A stretch of 64,000 nt of DNA from Solanum dulcamara (GCF_947179165.1 NC_077243.1:52194001-52258000); one strand, 5' to 3'. Numbered from the stretch's first letter, positions 1-11,943 are shown. Made by a program: numbers and translations. The notes: a model not told the origin generated them from the sequence alone.

Positions 1-272
1 TCCCTTATCATACCCAATAGGGTTTTTCCTCTCATTAGCACTTAGAACTTTTGAGAGAAAAGATTGGGGAGAAGAAGAAGAGCTAGGGTTCAAGGTTTTC
101 GAGTGAGGTTTTAAATTTTTGAAGAGATAATCTTTGTCCCAGGTATGTAAGGCTATTCGAACATAGGACTAAGTTTTTTCTCGTGCCCTATATATTCATA
201 AAGTCTTTCCAATTCCATTAAAGTGAATTCTTGAGTTATCTATATAAATTCAATTGAGTTATTATGTGTGTG

Positions 273-276
<4 letters not shown>

Positions 277-304
<28 letters not shown>
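277..304. repeat. (TA)n microsatellite
   Basis: An uninterrupted TA dinucleotide run inside the family A LTR, preceded by TGTGTGTATG. It probably grew by slippage. Confidence 0.95.
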
Positions 305-308
<4 letters not shown>

Positions 309-900
309 CACACATAAACCCTAGTTGAGTTTTGCATTGACGTATTTTATGCATTGTTAAAAGAATGATGATTTATGCATGTTAAAATATTGATTAGTTG
401 AGTACAAGATTAAGTTGAAGAATTCTTTTGATATCTCTTTTCAAGCATGAGTTATAATTCATTTTTAAATGTGATTTTTGAGAAGTCTATGTATAGTTTG
501 AATGCACTTGATGAGATGAATATTACTTATATGTAAAAGAAAAGATGATGATGAGAGAAGATGATGTCAATTGATGTAAAAGTCCAATAATATTAAATGA
601 GATGTATTTTGAGTATTTCACTCAGTTGATGTATATGTATATGAGCACAATAATATTTTGGGAGTAGTATTGAGCACCGACTTGGGTAAGAATTAAATGA
701 CTTAATCTCCATAAACTATGTAGCTAGCATAGGATAGGATCGTTCCATTCATTCGGGCGACTCCTCACTGTCCCAAAAGATGACTTTTTATATGAATCTA
801 GAGATGATGTGACATCCCTTACTTGGAAAAGTATTGGACGGATGTGGCAATGACATCGCTTCGTTGCATCATCACTAACTCATAAGTAATGGTTGTCGGT

Positions 901-942
901 TAGAGAAACTCCCCAAGAAGTTAGAGAAACTCCCCAAGAAGT
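901..942. repeat. 21-bp tandem duplication
   Basis: Two perfect adjacent copies of a 21-bp unit (TAGAGAAACTCCCCAAGAAGT) within the family A LTR. The other family A LTR has a single related copy near 7118-7131, so this is a local duplication. Confidence 0.95.
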
Positions 943-1779
943 AAAGTATTATATTTTCATATATTGAGTTGCATTACTAATTCCTGTACATTCAAAGCAT
1001 TGTCTTTTATTATAATGCATGCTTATTTGACTTGAGATATTTTCAGAGTTGAGTTCTTGAGTTGAGTATCCTGATGTAAGTTTTCTTTTGCCATTTTACA
1101 TATTCATATATTCTATGTACTGACATCATTCGACCTGCATCATTTTATGATGCAGATACATATATTAGAGATTATCAACAGAAGCAACGCTGAGGATCTA
1201 TCTTCCATAGCTTTTGGGTGAGACCTCTTTGCATTTTGAGGAACTCCTTCGGTATCAGTTTGATGTCATTTATTTTTTTATTTCATTGAGGTAGTTATGG
1301 GCTTGTCTGGGCACCTTTGTAGTAGTTAATAGAGGCTTTATAGACTTAGTAGAGTGGAGTCATGTTGAGTCTTACAGAGCCTGTTTCCAAAACTATGACT
1401 TTTACTATTGGATTTATGATAGTTAACTTATATCAGAAATGATACTTCAAGTTATTATTTAAAAATTGATTAGACTTTTCTAGATGCCCTCTTGATGTTA
1501 CTCGTATGTTAAGTTTGAGTCTTCCGCTGAGTATGTTAGACGGGCCAAGTGATTCGCTTGGAATCAACAATGATTTTTGAGTACCGACCACATCCAGGAT
1601 ATAGGCTCGGGGCATGACATAGTTATTATTAAAATTTGTTCAATTTAAATATGTCAACTAAAAATATGATTTGGTTAAACAAAAAGAGATAAAAAGAGAA
1701 AACTTGAATAAGTAATTAAATTCCAAAAGGAGCCCTTGATAGATATTTAACAAATAATAAAAATCTCGAATAAAAAAAT

Positions 1780-2049
1780 ATGGGAGGATGTTCTTCAAAT
1801 GAGCAAGTCACTAATAGAGTTGAGTTAGATGATAATAACATGCAAGAAGAAAATCTAGAAGAAGTTGGTAAAAAATGTGTCATTCTTCCCGATAATCAAC
1901 AATTCCTAAATAATTTAAATAACAACATGATGAATGCTGAATTATGTCTCATATTTCAGAGCATAGGCGATCATTTGCAAAACAATACTCAACTGATTAG
2001 GTCAGGGTCAAACCTTAAGAACTTGTATATGAGATTATTGTTTAATTAA
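1780..2049 (+). CDS. Unrecognised 89-aa ORF
   Basis: An open frame of 89 codons lies outside any LTR I can define. The product is polar and Asn/Glu-rich, with runs such as NNLNNNMMN, and no membrane segment or familiar domain. It begins MGGCSS, which fits the general N-myristoylation pattern (Gly2, small residue at position 6) with a neighbouring Cys that could be palmitoylated, but six residues are weak evidence. Flanking DNA is AT-rich, and I see no clear promoter, intron or polyadenylation context. It may be a gene-fragment exon, a repeat relic or a chance ORF. I do not assign a function. Confidence 0.2.
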   Translation: MGGCSSNEQVTNRVELDDNNMQEENLEEVGKKCVILPDNQQFLNNLNNNMMNAELCLIFQSIGDHLQNNTQLIRSGSNLKNLYMRLLFN

Positions 2050-3347
2050 TTCGATAATTCAAACAAACTAGAAATTATATTTCTCAACTAATAATAATAT
2101 ATAAAATTAGGCGTTTAGCTAAAAACTATGATTTATCACGATCAAGAGTCAAAAATAGAGAATTAACAATAATTTTACAAACTATGATTGGGCAGGATTA
2201 GAGTGTGTGCATAGCGATTAGGATTTCAGCTCGAATAGGTTAAGATTGACCTTAGAAAAACAGATTTGTAGATGGATAGCGTTTGATTTAGGCTACACTT
2301 TGATATTCTCTCAAACTATCAAGCGTATGTCCCTTGGTTTCTTCTGAACACCAAGACCCTTTCAAACAAAACACCAAACATTGTTTGAGTAGATGAACTA
2401 TCCCTAACTCATATTATTAAATGAGAAATCACTCGGGTTATCCCATCCCTAGCTCAAACCCATAGAATAATTTCAACAAGTCGTCACTATTGACTCTTAC
2501 CCAACTCTATTTTACTTTTCCAAGACAAAATGAGTTAGAAAACTCAATCAATATTTGCAATCACTGATTTTTAAGTTAAAACTTCAAGACAACAATAGAT
2601 CCATGTCATACAATAAATTTTAGAAAAGATTAATCAAAATCCATTCGGGGTTTTACACCCCCATCAAGCACATATACACATCTAGCTATGGATTTATCTA
2701 CTCATAAAATAGAGAATAAAGAAAATACCCATAAAGAAAATATTTATTACAAGATAAAATGATGAAGAAAATATGAATCCAAGCCTTGGAGTATACACTA
2801 TTGGAGGTTTCTTTCTCACTCAGCTAAGAGTTATTAAGTGTGAAGATGCAGCTTCTATTTCTCACTATAGAAACTTCTCTCTATTCTGTACAATTAGACA
2901 AAATTGAATAGAGAGAATAATGGTACTAATGGTACATAATTGTACAAATCCCTATTTTGGTCTGTTGAAACTTTCCAAAGGAAGCACCAATTTCTATAAA
3001 TGCATTTTGGTCCATCAACTTCCACATCAAGACTTGCGCTGGATCGATGAACTACCAATCCACTATTGTAAGCTATCAGTCGCTGTCACACTTCAACCTT
3101 CAGTGCTTCCAAGATATTCTTCTCTGGAACCGATGAACCGCCGATCATCTATTATGCTGCACCAATTATAGCGCAAACACTATTTCAACTTGCTCCAGCC
3201 AGCCAGCAAGACACCTGTCAACTTCTATGAGGCGCATATTTCTTTATCAATGCGCTTCAATGGTTTTTACCTCCAAATCGAGAACTAAGGCCTAAAATCC
3301 CTTCCAGTTTCATTAAAGTATGACAATAATTCAAGAATTTGAGTCTA
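2050..3347. other. AT-rich interval, probable repeat DNA
   Basis: No gene is recognised. From about 2990 to 3250 the DNA becomes less AT-rich and contains loosely repeated phrases around GATCGATGAACTACC and ACCGATGAACCGCCG, resembling the degenerate repeat islands in the LTRs elsewhere here. The 83-aa ORF at 2920-3171 overlaps that stretch and shows no domain. The interval could be an old LTR of the minus-strand element next to it, but no second copy is available to prove it. Confidence 0.3.
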
Positions 3348-3372
3348 ATGAGTTGGTAAAATACCAACTCAT
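3348..3372. repeat. 11-bp perfect inverted repeat, 3-bp loop
   Basis: ATGAGTTGGTA, then AAA, then TACCAACTCAT: a perfect hairpin-capable inverted repeat. Directly to its right comes a phrase (TTGCTTGTCCTCAAGC) that I recall as common in non-coding parts of Solanaceae LTR elements. It may mark an element edge; the role is unknown. Confidence 0.85.
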
Positions 3373-5608
3373 CAAATCTCCAAACTTGAACTATTGCTTG
3401 TCCTCAAGCTAAATATTTACTAAGCATAGGATTCAAGCTAAGTTGCACACAATATGAGATTTTCACAATCATATACTTGACTCATAATAAACAAATAAAA
3501 ATAAAAGACATAAACAACATGACTCTACGACATGCACCACTCATTTTTGGTTCCAACACTATTCGTTAGGCAAAGGTTAAAAAAACTCTTTTAAAATATC
3601 ATCTTGGGACAATCTTCTCTTTAAGCACAAGTTCAAAGAATCTCAAGTCAATGTCATCAACCTTCTTAGTTTGCATAAATATTCATGCGAGCTTATCACA
3701 TTCATGCAACTCAATTGAAATTAAGAAGTCGCTATTTGCATGAAGGATGCAATGCCACTCACACAAAAGAGAATCCTATCACAATTATGAATCTGATTTG
3801 AGAGGATTATAAATTATGGAAGAAAAGTGCCAACTCTGACAAATAAATTCAAGTATATACACATTGCTCTATAGGCTTGCCCTATATGTAGATCGCCAGT
3901 AATGTAGATTGAAAAGACTATACCTTCATTCTTTATTGTTAGCATCCGCTCACATCTTATTTTTCCTTCTTCATGATGATCACTAATTTCAACTTCTCTT
4001 TTTCTCTTTCCACTTAAGGTATGTCTATACTTTGAGCTGGAACCCATTCATTTTTGCTTCTTTCTTGTATTATATAATTTATTTTCAAGAATCTTTTATT
4101 AAACCTATGGTGCTCTATGTTTCTTTAGTTCACAACTCTTTGTTTTCCTTTTTGCACAAACTTAGGCTTTTGCCTATATTTTCATCATTCATCTTTTCTC
4201 CGTTCCCCTCCCTCAAACATAAGATTTTAGCCTATTTCACAATTTTTTGCACATGAGGAGGTATGAGGATATCAATAGAAAGAGTTATATTGATTCAATG
4301 TATGCTAAAATGTGGTCAAAGAATTCAATTTAGGCTCAAAAGGAGCTAACTAGAATTATGTCATTTGGAAGGAAATTTTGGGATAGAGTGACTTATTCAA
4401 AAAGGGCCTCGGTTCATCTTTCAAGCGATGCCATATCCATAATTTCACCTTAAAGTACATTTTGGGGTAAGTTCTAGACAACGCGTATATTACAAGAATG
4501 AATGAAATCCTTTTCGCAGAAGGCATTTCAAACTATCAAATTAACAAGCTATTATCAAATCAATTGAATCACATGAATTTTGACAAACTACAATGAGGAT
4601 ATCCCTGGTTGTAAATCATGAATCCAAATGAAAATTTATGAACAATAACAAGAGATTGCCTTTCAATTTGCTTTTTCCAAAAAAGAATCATTTGAAAAAT
4701 CATACCTTTGGCAATCACAAATATTTTTGGTGGTCCCTCATGTATGAGGTGAGACAAAAGGCTCAATTAAATATTAAAATTTGGTATTTTTTATAAGAAA
4801 GTCATCTCACAATTTATCATTGGAAAACACCAGCTCGGCTCAACACAAAAGGACTTAAGAAGTCCAAAAGAAAATTAAAATAAAATATTTTACTCCTTAA
4901 AAAAAATTTGCGGTATTAAGAAAATTGTTAGAGTTTATTTGATATGGTACTACTTACCGAGAAGATTTTGAATCATGCGCCATAAGTTTATTGTGAGAAC
5001 AAGGCCCATAGAAAGGCACTAAGCGCAAATCATAAGTACAACAAAACATCTAAAGTCTACCACAAAATGAGCATGCATATATTAAAAAAACAACACTTAA
5101 TATAAAGCCAACGAAGGACTTAAAAACTTACATCTTGAAAAAGACCCCAAAAATATAATCCCTAAGGGGCTCAAAACACATTGTCAAAAAGGTCCACCAA
5201 GGACCTCCAAATATTTGAGTTACTCGAGAAGGGCTCAAAATAAGATTAATAATTTAATAAAAAATACCCCCAAACTTAGAAATGTCATTGTCCACAATGC
5301 TTTTATGTTCATTTGGGGGAGGGGGTGGGTAAACAGAAACAATCACACCTCTCTAGGTGTGCGAGAACTTTCTCCACCTCACAATAATGGAACTTCACTT
5401 GACTCCTCCTCCTCGCTCTTCTCTTTTCTGACATTGATGCCCATCCTTATAGTAAGTCGGGTGCCTAGAAAGGGAAAAGGAGAGTAAGCAAAGACTTTGT
5501 CCACTTTATCAGACAGATCTTGCATGGGTGATTTGCTAGCTGCTCACATTTGTGAAACTTCTCCTTCGAGAATCCCTACTCTCAAGCTCAATCTGTCTAC
5601 TAAATTTA
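3373..5608 (-). other. Non-coding part of a minus-strand element relic
   Basis: No domain-bearing ORF is found. Two similar phrases (CTTGTCCTCAAGC near 3398 and CCCCCAAACTTAGAAATGTCATTGTCC near 5270) recall the untranslated region that follows the ORF in plant elements carrying the PF20167 protein. The protein relic lies immediately right on the minus strand, so this is probably its 3' side. The small ORFs at 3814-4047, 4032-4256, 4569-4766 and 5215-5487 look like chance. Confidence 0.4.
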
Positions 5609-6340
5609 CTAACCCTTAATAGTGTCTTTTGCCACCCTCTCCCACATCTTAGGTAGTTCTTCAACCAACAGATTTAGTTGATTCCAATTGTGGTAGGTGG
5701 AATCCACCAGCTTTTGAGAGGTGCTCGAATTTGGGTGTTGCTTCTCCTCTCTACCTGAAGTATGTCCCAGGTCTTCAGTATTTGGGTTGGTTTGTATTCT
5801 TTTCCTCTTCATAGGTGGGGCATCAACATCCCTCTTCTTATTTATGTGTATCACTCCTTCAATGGGTACTAACTCATATGTAGGAGGTACTGTATAGACG
5901 GCTTGGTCACAAAGTTGACTTATTAACATAGGGTAAGGCATGGAATGGTTGTGTTGATAGGATTTTCGACGTAGTTGTATGATGATAATCATCCCAAAGT
6001 TGTTGTGAACACCTGTTATTATATAAGAAAATAAGAATCCTAACCTCATGGGGTACACTGATCATTCTTAGATGACATGATTCAGGTGCAAATAAATTCT
6101 AGCCATACCTTGGCTCTGAACAATAAATCTTGGTCAGATATCTCTTGCCCCTTACATTTAACAGTAGAGACCTATCCCAGAATGTTCATACCACCCATAG
6201 AAACTCATCACTCTTGCTGGCAATCTTTTTGGCATACACTTCTGTAGCTCCTATTGTTCCTTCTAGTATAATAAAATAATCTCTTTGGGATGACATCAAC
6301 TTCCACCCCATGTATTATTACTAAGGACAATCATGGGAAA
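5609..6340 (-). pseudogene. Relic of a PF20167-like plant transposon protein
   Basis: The longest open piece is 149 codons (6058-5609), and more of the protein is readable upstream to about 6340 with stops. The segment with MPYPMLISQLC is characteristic of the family annotated as 'putative plant transposon protein', where a Pro-Tyr-Pro-x-Leu-Ile-x-x-Leu-Cys stretch follows a region about entering a large element-encoded protein. A Lys/Arg-rich tail (PPMKRKRIQ) and a helical C-terminus follow. The family's function is unknown; it occurs on repetitive non-autonomous elements. The 5' end is cut at about 6385, where a family A leader begins. Assignment is from recalled motif resemblance. Confidence 0.5.
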
Positions 6341-6384
6341 TTATCTACATTCCCTTTGTTCCCAAAAGCGTCTTGTGTCTTATA

Positions 6385-6507
6385 GCCTAATGTCCTATAG
6401 CCTCCTGATTATAAATATGGTGCACGACAACCCATAAGAATGACTCTACTAGACACGGCTTCACAGACACCCTAAGACTCTTGAACTCTGTGTTCTGATA
6501 TCAAGTT
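6385..6507 (-). mobile_element. Second family A leader with degenerate primer site
   Basis: This stretch is similar along its length to 13600-13729, the leader inside the family A element. It includes the primer-site relic at 6492-6503, GTTCTGATATCA, against the GCTCTGATACCA expected on this strand for tRNA-iMet priming. A leader outside the LTR at 6508-8654 means that LTR once served as the 5' LTR of another copy extending left. The homology stops at about 6385, where the PF20167 relic begins. Confidence 0.7.
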
Positions 6508-8654
6508 TATCACGCCCCGAGAGGGTACCTTAGGCGTGACTGGCACTCAAAAACCATCTCTAGCCTCCGAGAGAAGCACTTGGTCTCATCACTCACTTTT
6601 TCATCAGTGGAAGACATAAGTGAAAATAAGAATACTTATGTGAGCTCGCCATCATCAACAACAAAGGAAAGAAATAATCCTTAGAAGAAGTAGTTTCAAA
6701 AGAGAACTACTCCAATTACATAATCAAACTCTATCTACGAAGCCTCTAACACTATCAGACGATGCCAATGACATGTCCATGGCTACCTCAAAAGAAACAT
6801 AATACTTAATAGTAATAAAAGGATAAAGAGTTCTTCTGAATACAAGAAAGACTCATCAAATAGCTGGAAAGTAATGATCTTCAATGATGCGCCTGTTGAG
6901 ATCAGGATCTCTAACACTTGTATCTATTTTATAAAATGATGCAGGTCAACTGGCGTCAGTACATGGAATATACGAGTATGTAAAATGGAAGGAAAGTAAG
7001 TACAGATAGCAAGAAAATCCTCTTAGGAAGACTCATCTCAGAACTCAATGTCATCACAACATCAATATGTAATGCAATTTTAAATATAATAATAAGCAAT
7101 GCTTACTCAGTTGGGAGTTTCTCTAACTGACAACAATCACTTATGAGCTAGTGATGATACAATGACGCGATGTCATTACCACATCCATCCAATACCTTGC
7201 CAGGGTAAATGACATCACCATCTTGGATCCAATTATCAAAGTCCTCTTTTTGGGACTTAAGAGGCATAACCTCCATCCTACGCTGGCTACGTAGTTCTGA
7301 GGTTTGAGTCAATTAAATTCTTACACAACTTGGTACTCAATAGTACTACCAAAACATGTTCTCATATTAACCTCATCATCTAGTCTCATTGGACTTTAAT
7401 TTAAAATATCAAACTCATCTCAATGCATCATCATCATCATCATCACCTCTTCATCAAATCATTATACTTCAAAATATCTTACTCAAAACATCATTTAACC
7501 CAAATAATCAAATTCATTTAAACTCAATGCTTTTTCTCTTTCAAAACTTAATAAAATACTTATATAATATTAATTCAAATCACTCTTTTGTCAATGCATA
7601 TTGAAAGCCAACATCTTTACTCAAAACACGCATGAACATCAATTCAATTAGGGTTCATGGGAAAGTAGCCACAAACAAAAATTCTAATAATATTAGAGAT
7701 AAAATAATAATAATCTCAATGCATAAATATATCTAACTCAATAGAAGAAGAATTAACACATTTAAAATTCAAGAATTAAGGTAAAACTAAACTTAATTAT
7801 GATGAATTTAACTATTGGGCGCATGGATGAACTCAATCTAATGCTATGAATAGCCTTATATACCTGGAATCCGAAGCATTACTCCGAATTAAAGAACTCA
7901 ATAAACACTCTTGAACCCCTAGCCTTTTCTCCTCGTCGGAGCATTTTATGTACTACTCAGAGTATAAGAATCGCCAGAATAGTATTTCCACACTACTAAA
8001 AACTAAAACTATATTTGAGAATGAATAAAAAAGTGTCTAGAGAGAAGAGTTGCTTGAGAAAGTTTGATGAATAAAATAAGAAAATAAGGTGGGTATTTAT
8101 AGGTGTGAAACAGGGACCTAACAATAAATAAAAATAATTACAAAGGATGATATTGAAATTTCAATGAAGGATTGTGATGTCAAATGGAGGACTATTGATG
8201 TCATGGGTGGTGTCAAATATATCTAGCTAGATCTTTCCATGGTTGGTGAGATAAACCTTCATTCAACTGAATACCCTTTTTCGGAGCTGCGTTTGAACAA
8301 GATAACTTCCTCATTAGGATTTAATCATATGAATTGTAGATCTAGAAGTCTAATTTTATGTCATTCAAGAATCAGCTGATGTGGAGCAACCTACATTAAG
8401 ATATGTTTTTTTTCTACAAACACTCCATTTTATTACAACACCATGTGTTGGAAAAATTAATTTATTTGATCTACTTAGCCTCTGAATCTTAATATATGGT
8501 ATCATGAAAGTTTTAGGTAATAATGTTGGGGTTATTAATAAATTTAAATCAGCTAATTTGGACCAGCGTATGGAAAGTGATGCCTAAAATACAGAAGCAG
8601 TATCATTTTTATCAAGAATTGAAACACCACATACAACATTTTAGGAGTGGTACA
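6508..8654 (-). repeat. 3' LTR of element I (family A)
   Basis: About 2.15 kb, aligned along its length with 13730-15833. The left edge is TATCACGCCCCGAG (TG decayed to TA); the right edge is GTGGTACA before the polypurine tract. It keeps a ~70-bp stretch near 7118-7190 that the other LTR has lost. A short ATC trinucleotide run lies at 7427-7445. Confidence 0.88.
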
Positions 8655-8675
8655 ATATCTGTCCCTTGGGATCAT
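8655..8675 (-). other. Polypurine tract of element I
   Basis: On the minus strand this reads CCCAAGGGACAGATAT directly before the LTR start TGTACC. A purine-rich tract at this place primes plus-strand DNA synthesis in LTR elements. It has pyrimidine interruptions, in keeping with decay. Confidence 0.7.
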
Positions 8676-8911
8676 TCATCCTCGAATGAATATGAAACTA
8701 GGAGACATCAAGAACGAATATCACTAAGACATCAATTTCTCAAAAACTCCGATACTCAAATTCTCAAACAACATATACTCAAATAGTCAATGACTCAAAC
8801 TCAAGAATACACATTGACTCAAAGGTAGAAGTAAGAAATATTACCTTGAACATCATCATCGGAAGGCAAGAATAGATGAGAATATTTAGCCTTTATATCT
8901 TCTTCAGCTTC

Positions 8912-9151
8912 CTATGTAGCCTCTTCTATAAATTTATTTCGCCATAGGACTTCGACAGATACCATTTCCTTAGTTCTTAATATGCAAATTTGACGATCAA
9001 GAATCTGAACTGAAATCTTTTTATAACTCAAACTCTCTTTTACCCTAATGCTCTTAGTCGAGATAACAAGTAAAGGATATCCTAAACACTTTTTAAGCAT
9101 AGAGATGTGAAACACGGGATGAATAGCTTCTAACTCTAGGGGTAACTCCAA
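8912..9151 (-). pseudogene. Integrase C-terminal region, element I
   Basis: A 79-codon open piece whose start (LELEAIHPVFHISMLKK) and end (EVLWRNKFIEEAT) are typical of the C-terminal part of plant Ty3/gypsy integrase. There an SH3-like fold leads into a chromodomain-like tail that can target chromatin. The middle carries the usual 'SYKKISVQILDRQ' type segment. It ends at a stop before the acidic tail found in intact relatives. Upstream to about 9330 the same protein continues out of frame. Confidence 0.75.
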
Positions 9152-9940
9152 TTCTTAAGCTACGTTACCAACCCTGTTCACAATCTGATAAGGCCCAATC
9201 TAGCGGGGACTAAGCTTTCCTTTGTTTCCAAATCTCATGACACCCTTCATGGGTGAAACTTTTAAGTATACTCAACCATATACTTCGAACTCTAAATCTC
9301 TCTTCCTAACATTAGTGTAGGATTTCTGGTGACTCTAACTAGTCCTCAACCTCTCTTAGATAGTTTTCACCTTATCCATAGCTTGGTGAACCATGTCTAG
9401 TCCAATCAACTCATCTTCACCAACTTTGAACCAACCAATTGGTGATCTACATCTCCTCCCATGTAGTGTTTTATAAGGAGCTAGTTGAATACTCAAATGG
9501 AAGCTATTATTGTGTGCAAACTCAATAAGAGGTAAATGATCATCCTAATTACCTTTGAAGTAGATAACAAAGGCTTTCAACATATCCTCCAAAGTATGTA
9601 TCATATGCTCTGCCTGGCCGTCTGTCTGCGGATAAAAAACAGTACTAAGGTTCACTCTTGAAACCAAATCCTCCAAAAATGACTTCCAAAACTGAGCAAT
9701 GAATTGAGCTCCCTTATCTGAGATGATAGACAAAGGAAATCCATGCAGTCTAACAATATATCTAAGATACAGTCTAGCATAATCCTCTGTGGTATCCATA
9801 GTCTTAACCGATAAGAAATAACCCAATTTGATCATCCTATTCATAATCACCCAAATAGAGTCATGTTGTTTGTGGGTTCGTGGTAAATCGGTAAGGAAGT
9901 ACATGTTGATCATATCCTACTTCCATTCTGGGATCTTTAT
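9152..9940 (-). pseudogene. Integrase catalytic core, element I (broken)
   Basis: The open piece at 9913-9545 covers most of the RNase H-fold integrase core, with PRTHKQHDSIWVIMNRM, then LHGFPLSIISDKGAQF, then YPQTDGQAEHMIHTLEDML. The second Asp (in SDKGAQF) and the catalytic Glu region (HTLEDM) are readable. The first Asp position, normally in a V-D-R-M-type segment, is Asn here (MNRM). Downstream, 9540-9380 still encodes the tail of the core in another frame. The domain cannot be active as it stands. Confidence 0.8.
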
Positions 9941-9982
9941 ATTTTGAGCTATTCCACAAGGCCCTTGGTGCTCAACTTTAAC

Positions 9983-10210
9983 TTATTGGCAATTCGGGTA
10001 CTTGGACACAAACTCTGCTATATCTCTCTTTATTCCACTCCACCAGTATACTTCTCTCAAGTTGTGGTATATCTTTATCAAACCTGGATTTATGGAACAC
10101 CTAGAATTATGGGCTTCTTCCATGATTTTCTCTCGAATGCCATCAATACTTGGAACACATAATATCCTTTGATATCTCAACACTCCATCTCCCTCTTTGG
10201 CAAAAGCCAT
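9983..10210 (-). pseudogene. Integrase zinc-binding (HHCC) domain, element I
   Basis: A 75-codon piece with EEAHNSRCSINPGLIKIYHNL, then EVYWWSGIKRDIAEFVSKYPNC. The two His of the H2C2 finger are present; the first Cys is Tyr (SKYPNC), so zinc binding would be impaired. It sits between RNase H and the integrase core, as in all Ty3/gypsy elements. Confidence 0.8.
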
Positions 10211-10258
10211 TACCTTTTGCTTGTGAACCTCATCTTTCAGCTGAAGGAGAATGGGGTC

Positions 10259-10690
10259 CTAATCTTGCTTTCCTTTTACCTCTACAACTAGAGATGATTC
10301 AGCTCCATTCTGGACTATTGTACCACCCTCACTAAAGTCAATAAGTTGAACTCCCAAATACGTAAGTCTATGCAGTTCCTTTGCCATTTCCTTCTTTTCC
10401 TCTTCTACATGGGCCACACTCCCTATGGTTAACCTGCTAAGAGCATCGGCAACTACATTTACTTTACATGGATGATAGAGAATGCTCATGTCATAATCCT
10501 TGAGAAACTCTAGCCATCTTCTCTGCCTCAAGTTTAGTTCCTTTTGACTGAATACATACTGTAAGATCTTATGGTCTATGAATATATCAACATGTACACC
10601 ATAAAGATAGTGACACTAGATCTTAAGAGCAAATACCACAGCTGCCAACTCAATTTCATGAGTGGTGTAGTTTCTCTCATAGGTCTTAAG
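10259..10690 (-). pseudogene. RNase H domain, element I
   Basis: The open piece at 10531-10259 begins with [20 protein letters not shown] followed by [11 protein letters not shown], the C-terminal RNase H signature of plant Ty3/gypsy elements. The N-terminal part (about 10690-10540) continues from the RT frame with stops. RNase H removes the RNA template during reverse transcription. A linker rich in Glu and Lys follows, leading to the integrase finger. Confidence 0.8.
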
Positions 10691-11299
10691 CTATTTGGAA
10701 GCGTAGGCAATGGCCTTACCTTTCTGCATCAGCACACATCCCAACCAAACTCTAGAAGCATCACAATATATTACAAAACCATCTGTTCCCTTAGGTAGGG
10801 ATAACACTAGAGAAGTAGTCAATCTAGCTTTGAACCCTTGAAAGCTTTTCTCCCAAGAATCAGACAATTGAAACTTAGCCTTTTTCTGAGTCAATTTAGT
10901 CAATGGTGAGGATATGGATAAAAATCCCTCAACAAACCTCCTGTAGTAACCAGCCAAACCCAAAAAACTCTTTATGTCAGTTGGAGAGATGGGTCTAGGC
11001 CAGTTCTTAACTTCCTCAATATTTTGACTATCTACTCGAATTCCATCATCAGATATAATATGGCCTAGGAACACTACAGACGTAAGCCAAAACTCACACT
11101 TAAAAAACTTAGAATACAACTCCCTCTCTTTGAGAGTTTGTAGGACAATCCTAAGGTAGTTAACACACTCTCTCTTGCTTCTAGAATAGACCAAAATATC
11201 ATCGATGAAGACAATCACAAATATATCCAAGTATGGCTTGAATACCCAGTTCATAAGTTCCATAAAAGCTGTAGGAGCGTTAGTCAATCCAAAAGACAT
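10691..11299 (-). pseudogene. Reverse transcriptase, C-terminal part, element I
   Basis: This is the best-preserved pol piece of the element: 202 open codons. It starts at the [12 protein letters not shown] segment, and the catalytic FIDD box is intact at 11209-11198 (FIDDILVYS). FLGHIIS and [16 protein letters not shown] follow, leading into the connection region and start of RNase H ([19 protein letters not shown]). In the full protein about 150 more residues precede it. These are in 11300-11760 but in broken frames. Confidence 0.9.
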
Positions 11300-11760
11300 A
11301 ATAAGAAATTAAAAATGATCATAGTGGGTTCAGAAATCCATCTTCGAGATGTCACATTCTCTTACTTTCAACTGATGATAGCGTGATATGAGGTATATCT
11401 TAGAGAAGCATGTGGCACCCTGAAGTTGGTCAAATAAATCATCTATCTCGGGGAAAGGATACTTGTTATTTATGGTGACTTTGTTCAATTGCTGATAATC
11501 AATGCACATTCTAAGGGACCCGTCTTTCTTAGATACAAATAGGATAGGAGCGCCCCAAGGTGATACACTTGGTGTAATAAATCCCTTGTCTAGGAGGTCT
11601 TTCAGCTATTATTTCAACTTTTTTAACTCAGTGGGAGCCATTCTATAAAGAGGAATGGAGATAGGTTTTGTATCAGGAAGGACATCAATACAAAGTCTAT
11701 CTCTCTATCAGGAGGGATTTTAGGTAGATCCTCATAAAAGACTTCAGGAAACTCATTTAC
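11300..11760 (-). pseudogene. Reverse transcriptase, N-terminal part, element I
   Basis: Reverse-complement reading gives the fingers region in shifting frames: the region around the conserved basic-acidic '[12 protein letters not shown]' type segment is visible at about 11545-11480, as is the region leading to the SFGLTNAP box. Stops interrupt it several times, so no long ORF is present. Confidence 0.65.
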
Positions 11761-11943
11761 AACGGGGACTGACTCAAGAGATGGAGCCTGATCTTTAATA
11801 TTTTTGACTCAGACTATATGATATATACATCTCTTGGAGATTAACTTTTTGGCCTTAAGGTAAAAAATAAATTTACCCCTAGGCACTACAAAACTCCCCT
11901 TCCACTTTAAGATAGGATCATTCAGAAATTGAAAGTTGACAAT

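Larger units (their letters stand above)
1..1619 (+). mobile_element. Partial LTR, family A (right part)
   Basis: This is the right portion of a Ty3/gypsy LTR entering from outside the window. Its reverse complement matches both LTRs of the family A element at 6508-15833; the stretch at 780-900 aligns with 7130-7230, and the start near 70-100 aligns with the edge near 7910. It ends in CTCGGGGCATGACA, the expected LTR end. No primer-binding site follows at 1620, so this is a 3' LTR or a solo LTR rather than a 5' LTR. No coding capacity is seen. The small ORF on the other strand at 1433-1615 lies wholly inside the LTR. Confidence 0.8.

Noticed and set aside
2920..3171. An 83-codon ORF that might be an exon
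   Set aside because: Crosses the degenerate repeat stretch, no recognisable motif, no splice context seen.
10691..11299. Possibility of an endogenous pararetrovirus (caulimovirid) RT
   Set aside because: Integrase follows RNase H, LTRs and a primer site are present, and no movement or coat protein is seen: Ty3/gypsy.
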